DNA of 64,000 bases from the NCBI GenBank assembly GCA_965229765.1, contig CBDDJT010000003.1, positions 1 through 64,000 of the forward strand. The letters are read 5' to 3'. A program made the position numbers and the translations under genes. The notes below the pieces were generated by a model that had not been told where the DNA came from, did not search any database, and saw nothing but the letters and a program-made list of their open reading frames with translations. Each line of letters starts with the position of its first letter. The stretch's first letter is position 1. The DNA comes from ASV31 sp965229765 (GTDB lineage: Bacteria > Pseudomonadota > Alphaproteobacteria > Rhodobacterales > Rhodobacteraceae). Positions 34,869-44,095 of the stretch are shown piece after piece.

Positions 34869-37196
34869 ATGATGATGGCCTACGATGACGGGGGGCGTGG
34901 CCTGCGCCGCGAGGATCCGCGGCTGCTGACCGGGCGCGGGCGCTACCTGGACGATATCGTCCTGCCCGGCATGGTCCACGCGGCGATGGTCTATTCCGAC
35001 CATGCCCACGGGCGGATCCTGTCGGTGGACACGGATGCGGCGCGGGCGATGCCCGGGGTGATCGCGGTTTTCACCGGGGCGGACGCCGCCGCGGACGGGC
35101 TGCACCCGCTGACGCCGCGCTACCTGCCGCAGATGTTCGGCTTTGGCGAGGCGCTGCCCCTGCCCCGCCCGTCGCTGGCCACCGACAAGGTGCGGCACGT
35201 GGGCGACAGGGTGGCCATCGTGGTCGCCACGACCCGTGCCGAGGCAGAGGCCGCGGTCGACGCGGTCGAGCTGGTGATCGAACCGCTGCCGCATGCGGTC
35301 AGCATAGACGCCGCGCTGGACGCGGCGGCCAGCCCGGTGCATGACGCGCGCCCCGACAATGTCGCCTACCGGCTCGAGATGGGCGACCGTGACGCGACCG
35401 ACGCAGCCTTCGCGCGCGCTGCCTCGATCCACCGGATCGACTATGCCCATCCGCGCGTCGCCGCCACCTCGATGGAGGTTCGGTGCGGCATCGGCGTCTG
35501 GGACGACCGGGAAGAGACCTACACGCTTCACACAACGACACAGAACCCCCACCTCCTCCGGGCCGAAATTGCCAACGTGGCGCTGCGGGTGCCCGAGAAC
35601 ACGGTGCGGGTCCTGTCCCATGACGTGGGCGGCGGCTTTGGCATGAAGACCTCGACCTATCCCGAGGACCCGCTTTTGCTGTGGGTGTCGCGGCAGGTCG
35701 GGCGGCCGGTGAAATGGGTCAGCGGGCGGATGGACGCCTTGCGCACGGACGACCAGGGGCGCGGCAACCAGGGCACGGTCGAGATCGCGCTGGATGCCGG
35801 GGCGCGGCTTATGGGGATGCGCGTCAGGTGCGAGCAGGACGTGGGCGCCTACATGGTCTGCGCCGCAACCATGCCGCTGATCCACACCGCGCGGCTGCTG
35901 CCGGGCGTCTACGACATCCCGGCGGTGCACTGCGAAGGCCGGGCGGTCTTTACCAACCAGACGATGGTGGTGCCCTACCGCGGCGCCGGGCGGCCCGAGG
36001 GGAACTATGCCATCGAGCAGGCTCTGGACCAGGCGGCGCGCGACCTGGGAATGTCCCCGGTCGAGATCCGGCGGCGCAATTTCATCCAGCCCGGGGCGAT
36101 GCCGCACAGGACGCAAGTGAATTTCACCTATGACACGGGCGAGTTCGAGGCGCTCTTGGACGCCTGTCTGGAGAAATCCGACTGGGACGGGTTCGAGGCC
36201 CGGCGCGCGGCGGATGCCGAACGCGGCTTGATGCGCGGGCGCGGGATCGGCATGTACATCCATGACACCGGCTCGATGAACGAGCAGGCCGAGATCACCT
36301 TCAGCCCGGGCGGCACCGTTACCGTGGTGTCGGGCACCGCCGACGCCGGACAGGGGCACGCCACGACCTTCGGCAACCAGGTGGCGCGGCGGCTGGGCGT
36401 GGACCCGGCCACGGTGCGCGTGGTGCAGGCCGATACCGACCGCGTCGCCTTCGGGCGCGGCGCCTTTGCCTCGCGTTCGGTCACGATGACCGGCAATGCG
36501 ATCGAGGTCGCCTGCGACCGGCTGATCGAGCGCGGCATGGACTTCGCCGCCATGTTCCTGGAGGCCGCGCGCGACGCGGTCCGCTTCGACGCCGGGACCG
36601 GCATCTTCTCGGACAGCGCCAGCAACCGCTCGATGACCATCGTCGAGGTCGCGCAGGCCTCTTTCCGGCCCTACCTGCCGGTGGGCGACCGGATCGGGCT
36701 TGCCAGTGTCGGGGCGTGGAAAATCGACGTCCCCAGCTTTTCCAACGGCTGCCATGTCGCCGAAGTGGTGGTGGACCCCGAGACGGGGGAAACGCGCATC
36801 GACCGCTATACGGTGGTGGACGACATCGGTAACATGCTGGAACCTCTGCTCTGCGAGGGGCAGTTGCACGGAGCGCTTGCGATGGGAATCGGGGAAAGCC
36901 TGATGGAACGGGTGGCCTCGGACGCGGCAAGCGGCGCGCTCCACAGCGGCTCTCTCATGGACTATGCGCTGCCGCGCGCCGCCGACCTTCCGATGTTCGA
37001 CGGCAGCTTCCGGCCGGTGCCCTGCAAGACCAATCCCGGCGGGTTCAAGGGCGCGGGCGAAGGCGGCACCGTGGGCTCGATCTCGACCCTGAAGCATGCC
37101 GTTCTCGACGCGCTGGCGCCCCTTGGGGTCACCCACGTGCCCAAGCCCATGACCCCGGTCGCGGTATGGACGGCGATCCAGGCGGCGCGGGGGTGA
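34869..37196 (+). CDS. Molybdenum hydroxylase large subunit (xanthine dehydrogenase/CoxL family), without partner subunits
   Basis: The 775-residue protein has the two molybdopterin-cytosine-dinucleotide domains of the xanthine dehydrogenase family. Near the N-terminus is DPRLLTGRGRYLDDI, then SHDVGGGFGMK, RGAGRPEGNYAIEQALDQAA and near the end GAGEGGTVGSIS, where the glutamate is the catalytic base. Enzymes of this family hydroxylate N-heterocycles, aldehydes or aromatics using water. FAD and [2Fe-2S] subunits, normally encoded alongside, are absent from the window, and no signal peptide is present. The start could be GTG 34866 or ATG 34869, 34872 or 34875; none has a strong ribosome site. 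It overlaps the dctQ-type start by GTGA. Confidence 0.9.
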   Translation: MMMAYDDGGRGLRREDPRLLTGRGRYLDDIVLPGMVHAAMVYSDHAHGRILSVDTDAARAMPGVIAVFTGADAAADGLHPLTPRYLPQMFGFGEALPLPRPSLATDKVRHVGDRVAIVVATTRAEAEAAVDAVELVIEPLPHAVSIDAALDAAASPVHDARPDNVAYRLEMGDRDATDAAFARAASIHRIDYAHPRVAATSMEVRCGIGVWDDREETYTLHTTTQNPHLLRAEIANVALRVPENTVRVLSHDVGGGFGMKTSTYPEDPLLLWVSRQVGRPVKWVSGRMDALRTDDQGRGNQGTVEIALDAGARLMGMRVRCEQDVGAYMVCAATMPLIHTARLLPGVYDIPAVHCEGRAVFTNQTMVVPYRGAGRPEGNYAIEQALDQAARDLGMSPVEIRRRNFIQPGAMPHRTQVNFTYDTGEFEALLDACLEKSDWDGFEARRAADAERGLMRGRGIGMYIHDTGSMNEQAEITFSPGGTVTVVSGTADAGQGHATTFGNQVARRLGVDPATVRVVQADTDRVAFGRGAFASRSVTMTGNAIEVACDRLIERGMDFAAMFLEAARDAVRFDAGTGIFSDSASNRSMTIVEVAQASFRPYLPVGDRIGLASVGAWKIDVPSFSNGCHVAEVVVDPETGETRIDRYTVVDDIGNMLEPLLCEGQLHGALAMGIGESLMERVASDAASGALHSGSLMDYALPRAADLPMFDGSFRPVPCKTNPGGFKGAGEGGTVGSISTLKHAVLDALAPLGVTHVPKPMTPVAVWTAIQAARG

Positions 37197-37663
37197 CGGG
37201 CGCCATGCTCGACCTTCTGCTTGTCCGGATTCCCTCGGTTCTCGCCGGGATCTGCATGCTGGGCGGCATCGGGGTCAATTTCGCCAACGTGGTGGGGCGG
37301 TATTTCTTCGGGGCGCCGATCTTCTGGGCCGAGGAGGCGATGATCTTCCTGGTCATCTGGGCCGTCTTCCTGGGATTCGTCGCTGTCACGGCGAAAGGTG
37401 AACATCTGAAGATGGACCTACTTGCGCAGAGATTGCCGAGCCGTGCACAAGCGGTTCTGAACCGACTGGGACTGCTTTTGGGCGTAGCGGTGATGTTGTT
37501 TCTCGCCTTGCAAAGCGGGGCCTCGCTCGAGAGGCTGTGGCGGTTCGGCATGCGGTCCATCGCGCTCGATATTCCGATGGTGATCCCTCACGCCGCGGTG
37601 CCCGTGGGCTTTGTATTCTCTGCCATAGCCACGGCAATCCTGCTGTTCCGGGGCCGCGAATGA
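37193..37663 (+). CDS. TRAP transporter small permease (DctQ family)
   Basis: The 156-residue protein has four membrane helices. The conserved DctQ segment is FANVVGRYFFGAPIFWAEEAMIFLVIWAVFLGF, and the cytoplasmic HLKMDLLAQRLP follows. I start it at GTG 37193, which overlaps the previous stop as GTGA; ATG 37205 is the alternative. It pairs with the large permease. Confidence 0.9.
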   Translation: MTGAMLDLLLVRIPSVLAGICMLGGIGVNFANVVGRYFFGAPIFWAEEAMIFLVIWAVFLGFVAVTAKGEHLKMDLLAQRLPSRAQAVLNRLGLLLGVAVMLFLALQSGASLERLWRFGMRSIALDIPMVIPHAAVPVGFVFSAIATAILLFRGRE

Positions 37664-38928
37664 TCTGGACACTCGCCGTCCTTCCCGTGCTGCTGCTGGT
37701 CGCGGGCTTCCCGGTATTTCTGGTTCTGCTGACGTCCGCGGCCGTAAGCGTACTTATTCACTTCAACGTGCCGCCCACGATTCTGCACCAGGTGGTGTTC
37801 GGCACGCTCGATAGTTTCGCCCTGCTGGCGGTGCCGTTCTTCCTTTTCGTGGGCGAAATCATGGGAACAGGCGGCGTGTCGCGCCGATTGGTAAACTGGT
37901 GCAACGCGCTATTCGCCAACGTCCGGGGCGGCCTTCCGATCACCTCGGTTGCCGCCTGCACGGTGTTCGGCGCGATCTCGGGGTCCAGCCCGGCGACGGT
38001 GGCGGCCATCGGGCGGATCACCTACCAGCCGATGCGCACGGCGGGGTATTCCGAAGGCTTCGCCAGCGGCGTGCTGACCTCATCCGGGGTGATCGCCAAC
38101 ATCATCCCGCCTTCGGTCGCGATGATCCTATATGCCACCTCGGCGCAGGAGTCGGTGGTGCAGCTCTTTACCGCGGGCATCCTGCCGGGGATCCTGTTTT
38201 CGGCGGCCTTCATGGCCTACATCTACTGGCGCGCGCTAGGAGACGGGCTGGCGGCCCCGGGCGGGTTCAGCTGGGGCCGGGTCTGGCAGGAGACGCGCAA
38301 GGGCGCGCTGGCGCTGGGCATGCCCGTCATCATCCTTGGCGGCATCTATTCCGGCATCTTCTCGCCCACCGAGGCGGCAGGCGTCGCCTGTGTCTATGCC
38401 ATTGCCGTCACCATGCTGGCCTATCGCGAGATCGACCTGCCGGGCCTGTTCCGCGTCGCGGCGGCAAGCGCGACCCGCACGGCCCAGATCCTGGTGATCG
38501 TCGCCTGTTCCGGCGTGTTCTCGTGGCTTCTGACCACGTCCGGGGCGGCGCCGCGGCTGGTGGCCTGGTTCTCGGCGCTGGATGTCTCGCCGCTGGTGGC
38601 GCTCTTGCTCATCAACGTCTTCCTGCTGATCGTCGGCGCGGTGATCGACACCGCCTCGGCCATCCTGCTTCTGACGCCGCTTCTGGTGCCGATCGTCAAG
38701 GCGCTGGGCATAGACCCCGTGCATTTCGGGATCATCATGACGGTGAACCTGTCGATCGGCATGTTCACCCCGCCCTTCGGGCTGAACATCTTCGTCGCCC
38801 AGGCCGTGTTCGGATCCGAGCTGCGCACGATCTACGCCGGGATCGCGCCGTATATCGCGATCTCGATCCTGGTGCTGTTCATCATCACCTATGTGCCGGG
38901 CCTGTCGCTGTGGCTGACCCAGCTTTAG
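37660..38928 (+). CDS. TRAP transporter large permease (DctM family)
   Basis: The 422-residue protein has about twelve membrane segments and the DctM signatures GAISGSSPATVAAIG and VIANIIPPSVAMILY in the first half, and MTVNLSIGMFTPPFGLNIFVAQ in the second. It is the elevator-type Na+-coupled subunit that moves the substrate delivered by the DctP protein. The start overlaps the small-permease stop by ATGA. Confidence 0.95.
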   Translation: MIWTLAVLPVLLLVAGFPVFLVLLTSAAVSVLIHFNVPPTILHQVVFGTLDSFALLAVPFFLFVGEIMGTGGVSRRLVNWCNALFANVRGGLPITSVAACTVFGAISGSSPATVAAIGRITYQPMRTAGYSEGFASGVLTSSGVIANIIPPSVAMILYATSAQESVVQLFTAGILPGILFSAAFMAYIYWRALGDGLAAPGGFSWGRVWQETRKGALALGMPVIILGGIYSGIFSPTEAAGVACVYAIAVTMLAYREIDLPGLFRVAAASATRTAQILVIVACSGVFSWLLTTSGAAPRLVAWFSALDVSPLVALLLINVFLLIVGAVIDTASAILLLTPLLVPIVKALGIDPVHFGIIMTVNLSIGMFTPPFGLNIFVAQAVFGSELRTIYAGIAPYIAISILVLFIITYVPGLSLWLTQL

Positions 38929-38995
38929 CACATGCGGGCCCGCAGCGCTCGGGGCAGGCGGCCAGCGACCCGACAACACGGAAAGGACGCAAGCC

Positions 38996-39781
38996 ATGCT
39001 GACACAGACCGACCACGAGAAGGTGGCGCAGGATCTCTACGAGGCCGACATCGGGCGCTACACGATACCGCAACCCTCGCGGACCTGGCCCGAGATGGAG
39101 CTGGAGGACGCCTATGCCATCCAGGCGCTCTGGGCGGAGAAGCGCATCGCTGCCGGGGCGCGGATCATCGGGCACAAGATCGGGCTCACCAGCCGGGCGA
39201 TGCAGAAGGCCTCGAAGATCACCGAGCCGGACTACGGCGTGATGCTGGACGACGCGCTGTTCCACGACGGGGCGGTGCTGCGCGCGGACCGTTTCGTCAA
39301 GCCCCGGCTGGAGGTGGAGCTGGCCTTCGTCATGGGCGCGGACCTGGAGGGCCCCACCTGCGAGGTGCATGACGTGCTGCGGGCCACCGAGTTCGTCACG
39401 CCCGCGCTAGAGGTCATCGACTACCGCACCGAGGTGCCGCGCGCCATCACCGACACCATCGCCGATAATGCCGCCTTCGGGGCAATCGTGCTGGGCGGGC
39501 GCGTCGTGCGCCCCTTCGACGTCGATCTGCGGCGGGTGGGCGCGACCCTGTCCCAGAACGGGATCATCGAGGAATCCGGCGTCTCGGCCGCGGTCATGGG
39601 GCATCCTGCCGCCGGGATCGCCTGGCTGGTGCGCAAACTCCACAAGGTTGGCGCGGCCCTGAAATCTGGCCAGATCGTGCTGGCCGGCTCGTTCACCCGC
39701 CCGATCGATATCTCCCCCGGAGACGTCGCGGTGGCCGACTATGGCGAGTTGGGGCAGATCGGCGTCGCATTCGAAAACTAG
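38996..39781 (+). CDS. 2-keto-4-pentenoate hydratase / 2-oxohept-3-enedioate hydratase family protein
   Basis: The 261-residue protein belongs to the FAH-like hydratase group. GHKIGLTSRAMQK near residue 60 and a metal-binding E-x-E in RLEVELAFVMG near residue 103 are family marks, with IVLAGSFTRPIDISPGD towards the end. These Mg2+-dependent enzymes hydrate or decarboxylate 2-oxoenoates formed after ring cleavage. Its place at the end of the TRAP-molybdoenzyme operon suggests that the imported compound is an aromatic or heteroaromatic acid. Hydratase and decarboxylase members cannot be told apart here. Confidence 0.88.
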   Translation: MLTQTDHEKVAQDLYEADIGRYTIPQPSRTWPEMELEDAYAIQALWAEKRIAAGARIIGHKIGLTSRAMQKASKITEPDYGVMLDDALFHDGAVLRADRFVKPRLEVELAFVMGADLEGPTCEVHDVLRATEFVTPALEVIDYRTEVPRAITDTIADNAAFGAIVLGGRVVRPFDVDLRRVGATLSQNGIIEESGVSAAVMGHPAAGIAWLVRKLHKVGAALKSGQIVLAGSFTRPIDISPGDVAVADYGELGQIGVAFEN

Positions 39782-39928
39782 GACCGAACGGCCCTCGGGG
39801 GCCGTTGCAGCGGATGCCGGGGCTTGCTCTACAGCACGTCAATATGGTCGGGGCGCTCTGTCGCGAGTGTCAGGCAAACGCCGCGACGCCCGGGACAGGC
39901 CGAACTCCCTATGTGGAGGACGCATGAG

Positions 39929-40036
39929 GTATACTCTGCCTCCGACCAGCTCGGGATGATCCGTAAGGTGAAGGTGTCGCATCTTCCGGTCAAGCGCACG
40001 CTGGCGATGCTCGGACTCCTGAACGGCACCACCTGG
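39929..40036 (+). pseudogene. IS3-family orfB N-terminal fragment
   Basis: The plus-strand frame reads VYSASDQLGMIRKVKVSHLP and on to RTLAMLGLLNG, which aligns with the start of the relic at 31961 (RYPASEKLEIVRTVEASHLP, then TLKMLGIPSS). It ends abruptly at the IS110 fragment. The two copies differ at many residues, so they are separate, old insertions of related elements, in opposite orientation on the two sides of the island. Confidence 0.7.
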
Positions 40037-40039
40037 GAA

Positions 40040-40226
40040 CGAGAAAACCCGGCATGGGCCCATCTTCAAGGCCGATCCCACAAATCTCATCAGAAAACGG
40101 ATCGAGCGCACTTGCGAGATCCCCGGGATGGCTCCGCGCGGAATACTCTTTCACGACGCAGCCGGCCTCGATCATGCAGACGGCTGTGCCCTCCACCGAA
40201 GCATCAAGCCCAATGAAACAAGTCAT
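40040..40226 (-). pseudogene. IS110-family transposase N-terminal fragment
   Basis: From ATG 40226 the minus strand reads MTCFIGLDASVEGTAVCMIE and later GIGLEDGPM, the first 60 or so residues of an IS110-type DEDD transposase (first aspartate of the active site in GLDAS). Resemblance stops where the IS3 fragment begins, so the rest of the gene is lost. Confidence 0.72.
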
Positions 40227-40659
40227 GGTCATCTCCGCTTTGCCGCAAGTCATCACGACAATGGCGGCAAATCCGCCCGATGACCGCATCTGACTTGCTA
40301 GGTCCCCTTGATCTGTCCCACAGGCGCTGGCGTCAGACCGAGTCTGAACACTAGGCAAGCCCCCTGCTCCGCTTAAGCCGGTTATCTCTGACACTATCTT
40401 CGTCGCCCATACCGAAGAGTTGCGCGTGGAACTCGACTGGACCGCCGGCGGCGACCACGCACCGCCTTGGCACGCGCGGCAGGAACGCTGGTTCGGCGCT
40501 GCCCCTTGCCAGGTCAGGGCGAATCGTCTGGCGCCCGCGATTACCGGGATCTTCCATTGCATCTCATGCACGACTTGGCCGATGCTTGGGCATCGACAGC
40601 AGCCCCGAGGGCCAATCTGACGGCCACGGACGTGACGCAGCAGACGAGCACGGTGCATC
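40227..40659. other. 433-bp region without a supported gene
   Basis: Short frames on both strands show no recognised domain. It forms the join between insertion-sequence debris and the P-type ATPase gene and should contain that gene's promoter, but I find no clear sigma70 pair. Confidence 0.4.
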
Positions 40660-43431
40660 ATGAACGACAGCCCGCCGCCCGCGACGCAAGCCCCCGCCGC
40701 ACCGAAATCCGCGGAGGACGCCATTCTGGCAGAACCCCATGCCGCGGCGGTCGATCAAGTCCTGTCAGCGCTGCGCACCTCGCCGCATGGACTCAGCCGT
40801 GCCGAGGCGGCGGACAGGCTTTTGAAACTGGGCCCCAACGCCCTGCCCCACACGCCCCCGCCAAGCGGCTTCCGCGTGTTCCTCAGCCAGTTCGCCAGCC
40901 CCCTGATATACGTGCTTCTACTGGCGGCGCTGGTGTCGCTGGTGATCCACGAATGGGCCGACGCGGCGCTGATTGCCGCCGTCCTGCTCGTGAACGCCGC
41001 CATTGGCACGCTTCAGGAGTACTCGGCACAGCGCGCGGCCGACGCGCTGACGCGCCTGGTCTCGACACGGGCGCGCGTATTGCGCGACGGCGACGCGCTG
41101 TTGGTTGACTCAACCAACCTTGTGCCGGGCGATGTCGTCCGCCTCGAATCCGGCGACAAGGTTCCAGCCGACATGCGGCTCCTGTCGGGCCGCGATCTGG
41201 AAGTCGACGAATCCCTTTTGACCGGTGAATCCGACACCGTCGCAAAGGATGCGGGCGTCCGGCTGCCCGCCGACACCGCGCTGGGCGACCGCTGCAACAT
41301 GGTCTTCGCCGGCACCCTCGTCAGCCGCGGCCGCCAAAGTGCGGTTGTGGTCGGCACCGCCTATGCCACACAGCTGGGCAAGATCGCATCGGGCGTTCTG
41401 ACCGGACAGCGCACCAAGGCCCCGCTGATCGTGCGGATGGAGCGTTTCACCCGTCGGATCGCCATGGCTGTCGGCGCGGCCTCGGTCGCCATGGCCGCCA
41501 TCGCCCTGACCCAGGGCACCGCACTGGACGAGGTGTTCCTGCTCGCCGTCGCGCTTGCGGTATCGGCGATCCCCGAGGGCCTGCCCGTGGCGCTGACCGT
41601 GGCCCTTGCGATTGGCATGCACCGCATGGCCAAGCGCAACGTGATTGTCCGGCGGCTTGTGGCGGTCGAGGCGCTGGGCTCCTGCACGTTCATCGCAACC
41701 GACAAGACGGGCACTTTGACAGAGAACCGGCTGACCGTGCGGCGCATCGCCTTTCCCGGCACTGACCCATGGGAAGTCACGGGCGAAACGCTGGAACCCA
41801 CGGGATCAATGCGCACCGCCCACGGCACGCCTTCGCCTGAAGGACAGGAAATGCTTGCCCGCCTGAACAGGGCCGCCGTTCTGGCGAACGAAGGCTTTCT
41901 TGGACAGCGCGGCGACGACTGGATCTCCGAGGGCGACGCGGTCGACGTGGCGCTTCTGGTCATGGCCCGCAAGGTCGGCACGATCCGCGATGAAACCGTC
42001 AATGCCTTCCCCGAGCATGCCGCGATCCCCTTTGAATCCGAGCGCCAGTTCTGCGCCAGCTTGAACGCGATGAACGGCGGCACCTTCGCCTCGGTCAAGG
42101 GTGCGGTGGAACGGGTCCTGCCCTTATGCACCTCCATGGTCCGTCCGGATGGCGACATTGCGCTTGATGCCGCGCTGGTAGAGGCGCAGGCCGAGGGCAT
42201 GGCCGCAGAAGGCTACCGCGTCATCGCGCTGGCGGGCGGGCCAGCCGACGCGGGTCCCGAAGGGGCCTTTTCCGAGGAAGACCTTGGCGGCCTGACTTTC
42301 CTTGGCCTTGTCGGCATAATCGATCCGCTTCGCACCGAAGCCAAGGCCGCAGTCTCGGCCTGCCGCGAGGCCGGGATCGCAGTGGCCATGGTGACCGGCG
42401 ACCACCCGCTGACCGCGGCGACCATCGCGCGCGAACTCGACCTGATCCAATCCCCCGATCAGGTGGTGACTGGCCCGCAACTCAAGGCCGCCGAGACCGA
42501 GGCCGCCGTCGATGCGCTTGTGGCGCAGGGCCGCGTCTTTGCCCGGGTCGAGCCGCAGCAGAAGCTCCAGATCGTGCAGTCCCTGCAACGCAGCGGCTAT
42601 TTCGTCGCCGTCAGCGGCGACGGCGCCAACGACGCCCCGGCGCTGCGCGCCGCGCAGGTCGGCGTCGCCATGGGCGAAAGCGGCACCGACGTCGCCCGTG
42701 AAACCGCCGACATCATCATAACCGATGACAATTTCGCCTCGATCGTCGCCGGGGTCGAGGAGGGCCGCATCGCCTATGCCAACGTCCGCAAGGTGATCTT
42801 TCTGCTGATCTCGACCGGCGCGGCGGAACTCGTGCTTTTTGCCCTGTCGCTGATGGCGGGCCTGCCGCTGCCGTTGCTGGCGGTGCAGCTTCTGTGGCTC
42901 AACCTCGTGACCAACGGGATCCAGGACGTGGCCCTCGCCTTCGAGCCCGGCGAAGGCGACGAGTTGCGGCGACCGCCCCGCGCGCCAAGGGAGCCGGTGT
43001 TCAATCGCCTGATGATCGAACGTGTCGTGTTGTCGGCCGTGGTGATGGGGGTGATCGCCTTCCTCGTCTTCCAGGCCCAGCTCAACGCGGGCATGTCCGT
43101 GGATGCGGCGCGCAACGGCACATTGCTGCTGATGGTGCTGTTCGAGAACGTCAACGTCTTCAACAGTCGGTCGGAAACCCTGTCGGCCTTCCGCCACAAC
43201 CCGTTGCGCAACAAGCTGGTCCTCTTCGGCACCATCGCCGCGCAACTGATCCACATCGGGGCGATGTACACGCCGTGGATCAGCGACGTCCTGCATCTGC
43301 AGCCCGTTTCGCTGCGGGAATGGGGCGTGTTGCTGGCCGCGGCTCTTTCGATCCTCGTGGTGATGGAGCTTTACAAGGCCTTTCGGACCGCGCCCGGGAC
43401 GCAAGGGCCCATCGGGGCGCCCCCGGCATGA
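40660..43431 (+). CDS. Cation-transporting P-type ATPase (P2 type)
   Basis: The 923-residue protein has the P2 architecture: an N-terminal cation-ATPase domain (residues 25-85), actuator motif LLTGESDT, TM4 motif SAIPEGLPVALTVALAIG, phosphorylation site DKTGTLT with D348, nucleotide site KGAVERVL, hinge GDGANDAPAL, and four C-terminal helices. TM6 reads NLVTNGIQDVALAFEPG, where calcium pumps usually have NLVTDG..ATALG, so the transported ion is uncertain; Ca2+, Mn2+ or monovalent cations are options. No strong ribosome site is visible. A small secreted protein is translationally coupled downstream. Confidence 0.93.
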   Translation: MNDSPPPATQAPAAPKSAEDAILAEPHAAAVDQVLSALRTSPHGLSRAEAADRLLKLGPNALPHTPPPSGFRVFLSQFASPLIYVLLLAALVSLVIHEWADAALIAAVLLVNAAIGTLQEYSAQRAADALTRLVSTRARVLRDGDALLVDSTNLVPGDVVRLESGDKVPADMRLLSGRDLEVDESLLTGESDTVAKDAGVRLPADTALGDRCNMVFAGTLVSRGRQSAVVVGTAYATQLGKIASGVLTGQRTKAPLIVRMERFTRRIAMAVGAASVAMAAIALTQGTALDEVFLLAVALAVSAIPEGLPVALTVALAIGMHRMAKRNVIVRRLVAVEALGSCTFIATDKTGTLTENRLTVRRIAFPGTDPWEVTGETLEPTGSMRTAHGTPSPEGQEMLARLNRAAVLANEGFLGQRGDDWISEGDAVDVALLVMARKVGTIRDETVNAFPEHAAIPFESERQFCASLNAMNGGTFASVKGAVERVLPLCTSMVRPDGDIALDAALVEAQAEGMAAEGYRVIALAGGPADAGPEGAFSEEDLGGLTFLGLVGIIDPLRTEAKAAVSACREAGIAVAMVTGDHPLTAATIARELDLIQSPDQVVTGPQLKAAETEAAVDALVAQGRVFARVEPQQKLQIVQSLQRSGYFVAVSGDGANDAPALRAAQVGVAMGESGTDVARETADIIITDDNFASIVAGVEEGRIAYANVRKVIFLLISTGAAELVLFALSLMAGLPLPLLAVQLLWLNLVTNGIQDVALAFEPGEGDELRRPPRAPREPVFNRLMIERVVLSAVVMGVIAFLVFQAQLNAGMSVDAARNGTLLLMVLFENVNVFNSRSETLSAFRHNPLRNKLVLFGTIAAQLIHIGAMYTPWISDVLHLQPVSLREWGVLLAAALSILVVMELYKAFRTAPGTQGPIGAPPA

Positions 43432-43796
43432 GACACGTTGGTCTTCTGGTGTCGGCCATGCTCGCCAATGCGCCCCTCCCGGCATCTGCCGATCGCGCGG
43501 ACTGGCTATGCCTGGGAACCGAGCCGGGCTTCATGATGACGATCTCGGGCGGCGCGGCGACCTTCGACTACCTCGGCGACGGGGTCTATGGGATGGAGCC
43601 GCCGGTGCCCCGCACGCCCCCGGAGGCCGCCAGCCGGCACGATCTGGTGACCGGGCGCCAGCGTATCACCGTGTTCCTCGAACACCGGGCTTGCCAGGTG
43701 CTCGGCACCCGGCTTGACGTCGCGATCGAGATTGCCATTCCCACCTCGATCGGGCTTCGCCCCATGACGGGCTGCTGCAAGCAAAACGGCGGGTGA
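43428..43796 (+). CDS. Small periplasmic protein, COG3650-like
   Basis: The 122-residue protein begins with a short signal peptide (MRHVGLLVSAMLANAPLPASA). Then come WLCLGTEPGFMMTISGG and, near the end, RPMTGCCKQ. The GTEP-W/F-x-(L/M)-x-I motif and terminal cysteines resemble the uncharacterised COG3650 group of secreted proteins. Four cysteines in the mature part may form disulfides. It overlaps the ATPase stop by ATGA, so its function is probably tied to the pump, perhaps in periplasmic ion handling. That link is inference. Confidence 0.65.
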   Translation: MRHVGLLVSAMLANAPLPASADRADWLCLGTEPGFMMTISGGAATFDYLGDGVYGMEPPVPRTPPEAASRHDLVTGRQRITVFLEHRACQVLGTRLDVAIEIAIPTSIGLRPMTGCCKQNGG

Positions 43797-44095
43797 CCTT
43801 CGGTCCCGGCGCCTGCGCCGGTCAGCCCGTGCCCCGGACCAGTGTCGTCAGCCCCAGGGCGGCCAGCGCGTCTGCCCACTGGGACCGCGCGTCCGCGCAG
43901 ACATGGTCCTGCTTGCGGTTGAACGTCCGGGCCGTTGAAGCGTCCGTTGAAGCGTCCGCGGCCAAGATCGCGATGCCTACCTCGCCAACGAAATCGACAA
44001 GAGGATCGGCGCGCGCCTCCCGGGCAGCCTGGACGGTGGGACGGACGGCGTTTTTCTTCTGCGATGCCGAGATTTGAACCCCAAGGACGCATGAC
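43797..44095. other. Intergenic debris with an SDR-like minus-strand stretch
   Basis: No intact gene is present. A minus-strand frame reads AAREARADPLVDFVGEVGIAILAAD (near 44035-43960), resembling the middle of short-chain dehydrogenases, in opposite orientation to the SDR fragment at 44096. A tandem duplication of the 11-mer GTTGAAGCGTC occurs near 43940-43961. It appears to be rearranged remains. Confidence 0.35.

Noticed and set aside
34860..37136. 758-codon minus-strand open frame
   Set aside because: It is antisense to the molybdenum hydroxylase gene and has no recognisable fold.
39990..40724. 244-codon minus-strand frame that looks like one protein
   Set aside because: Only its C-terminal part resembles IS110; the rest is non-homologous intergenic sequence and antisense IS3 debris, so it is a chance fusion.
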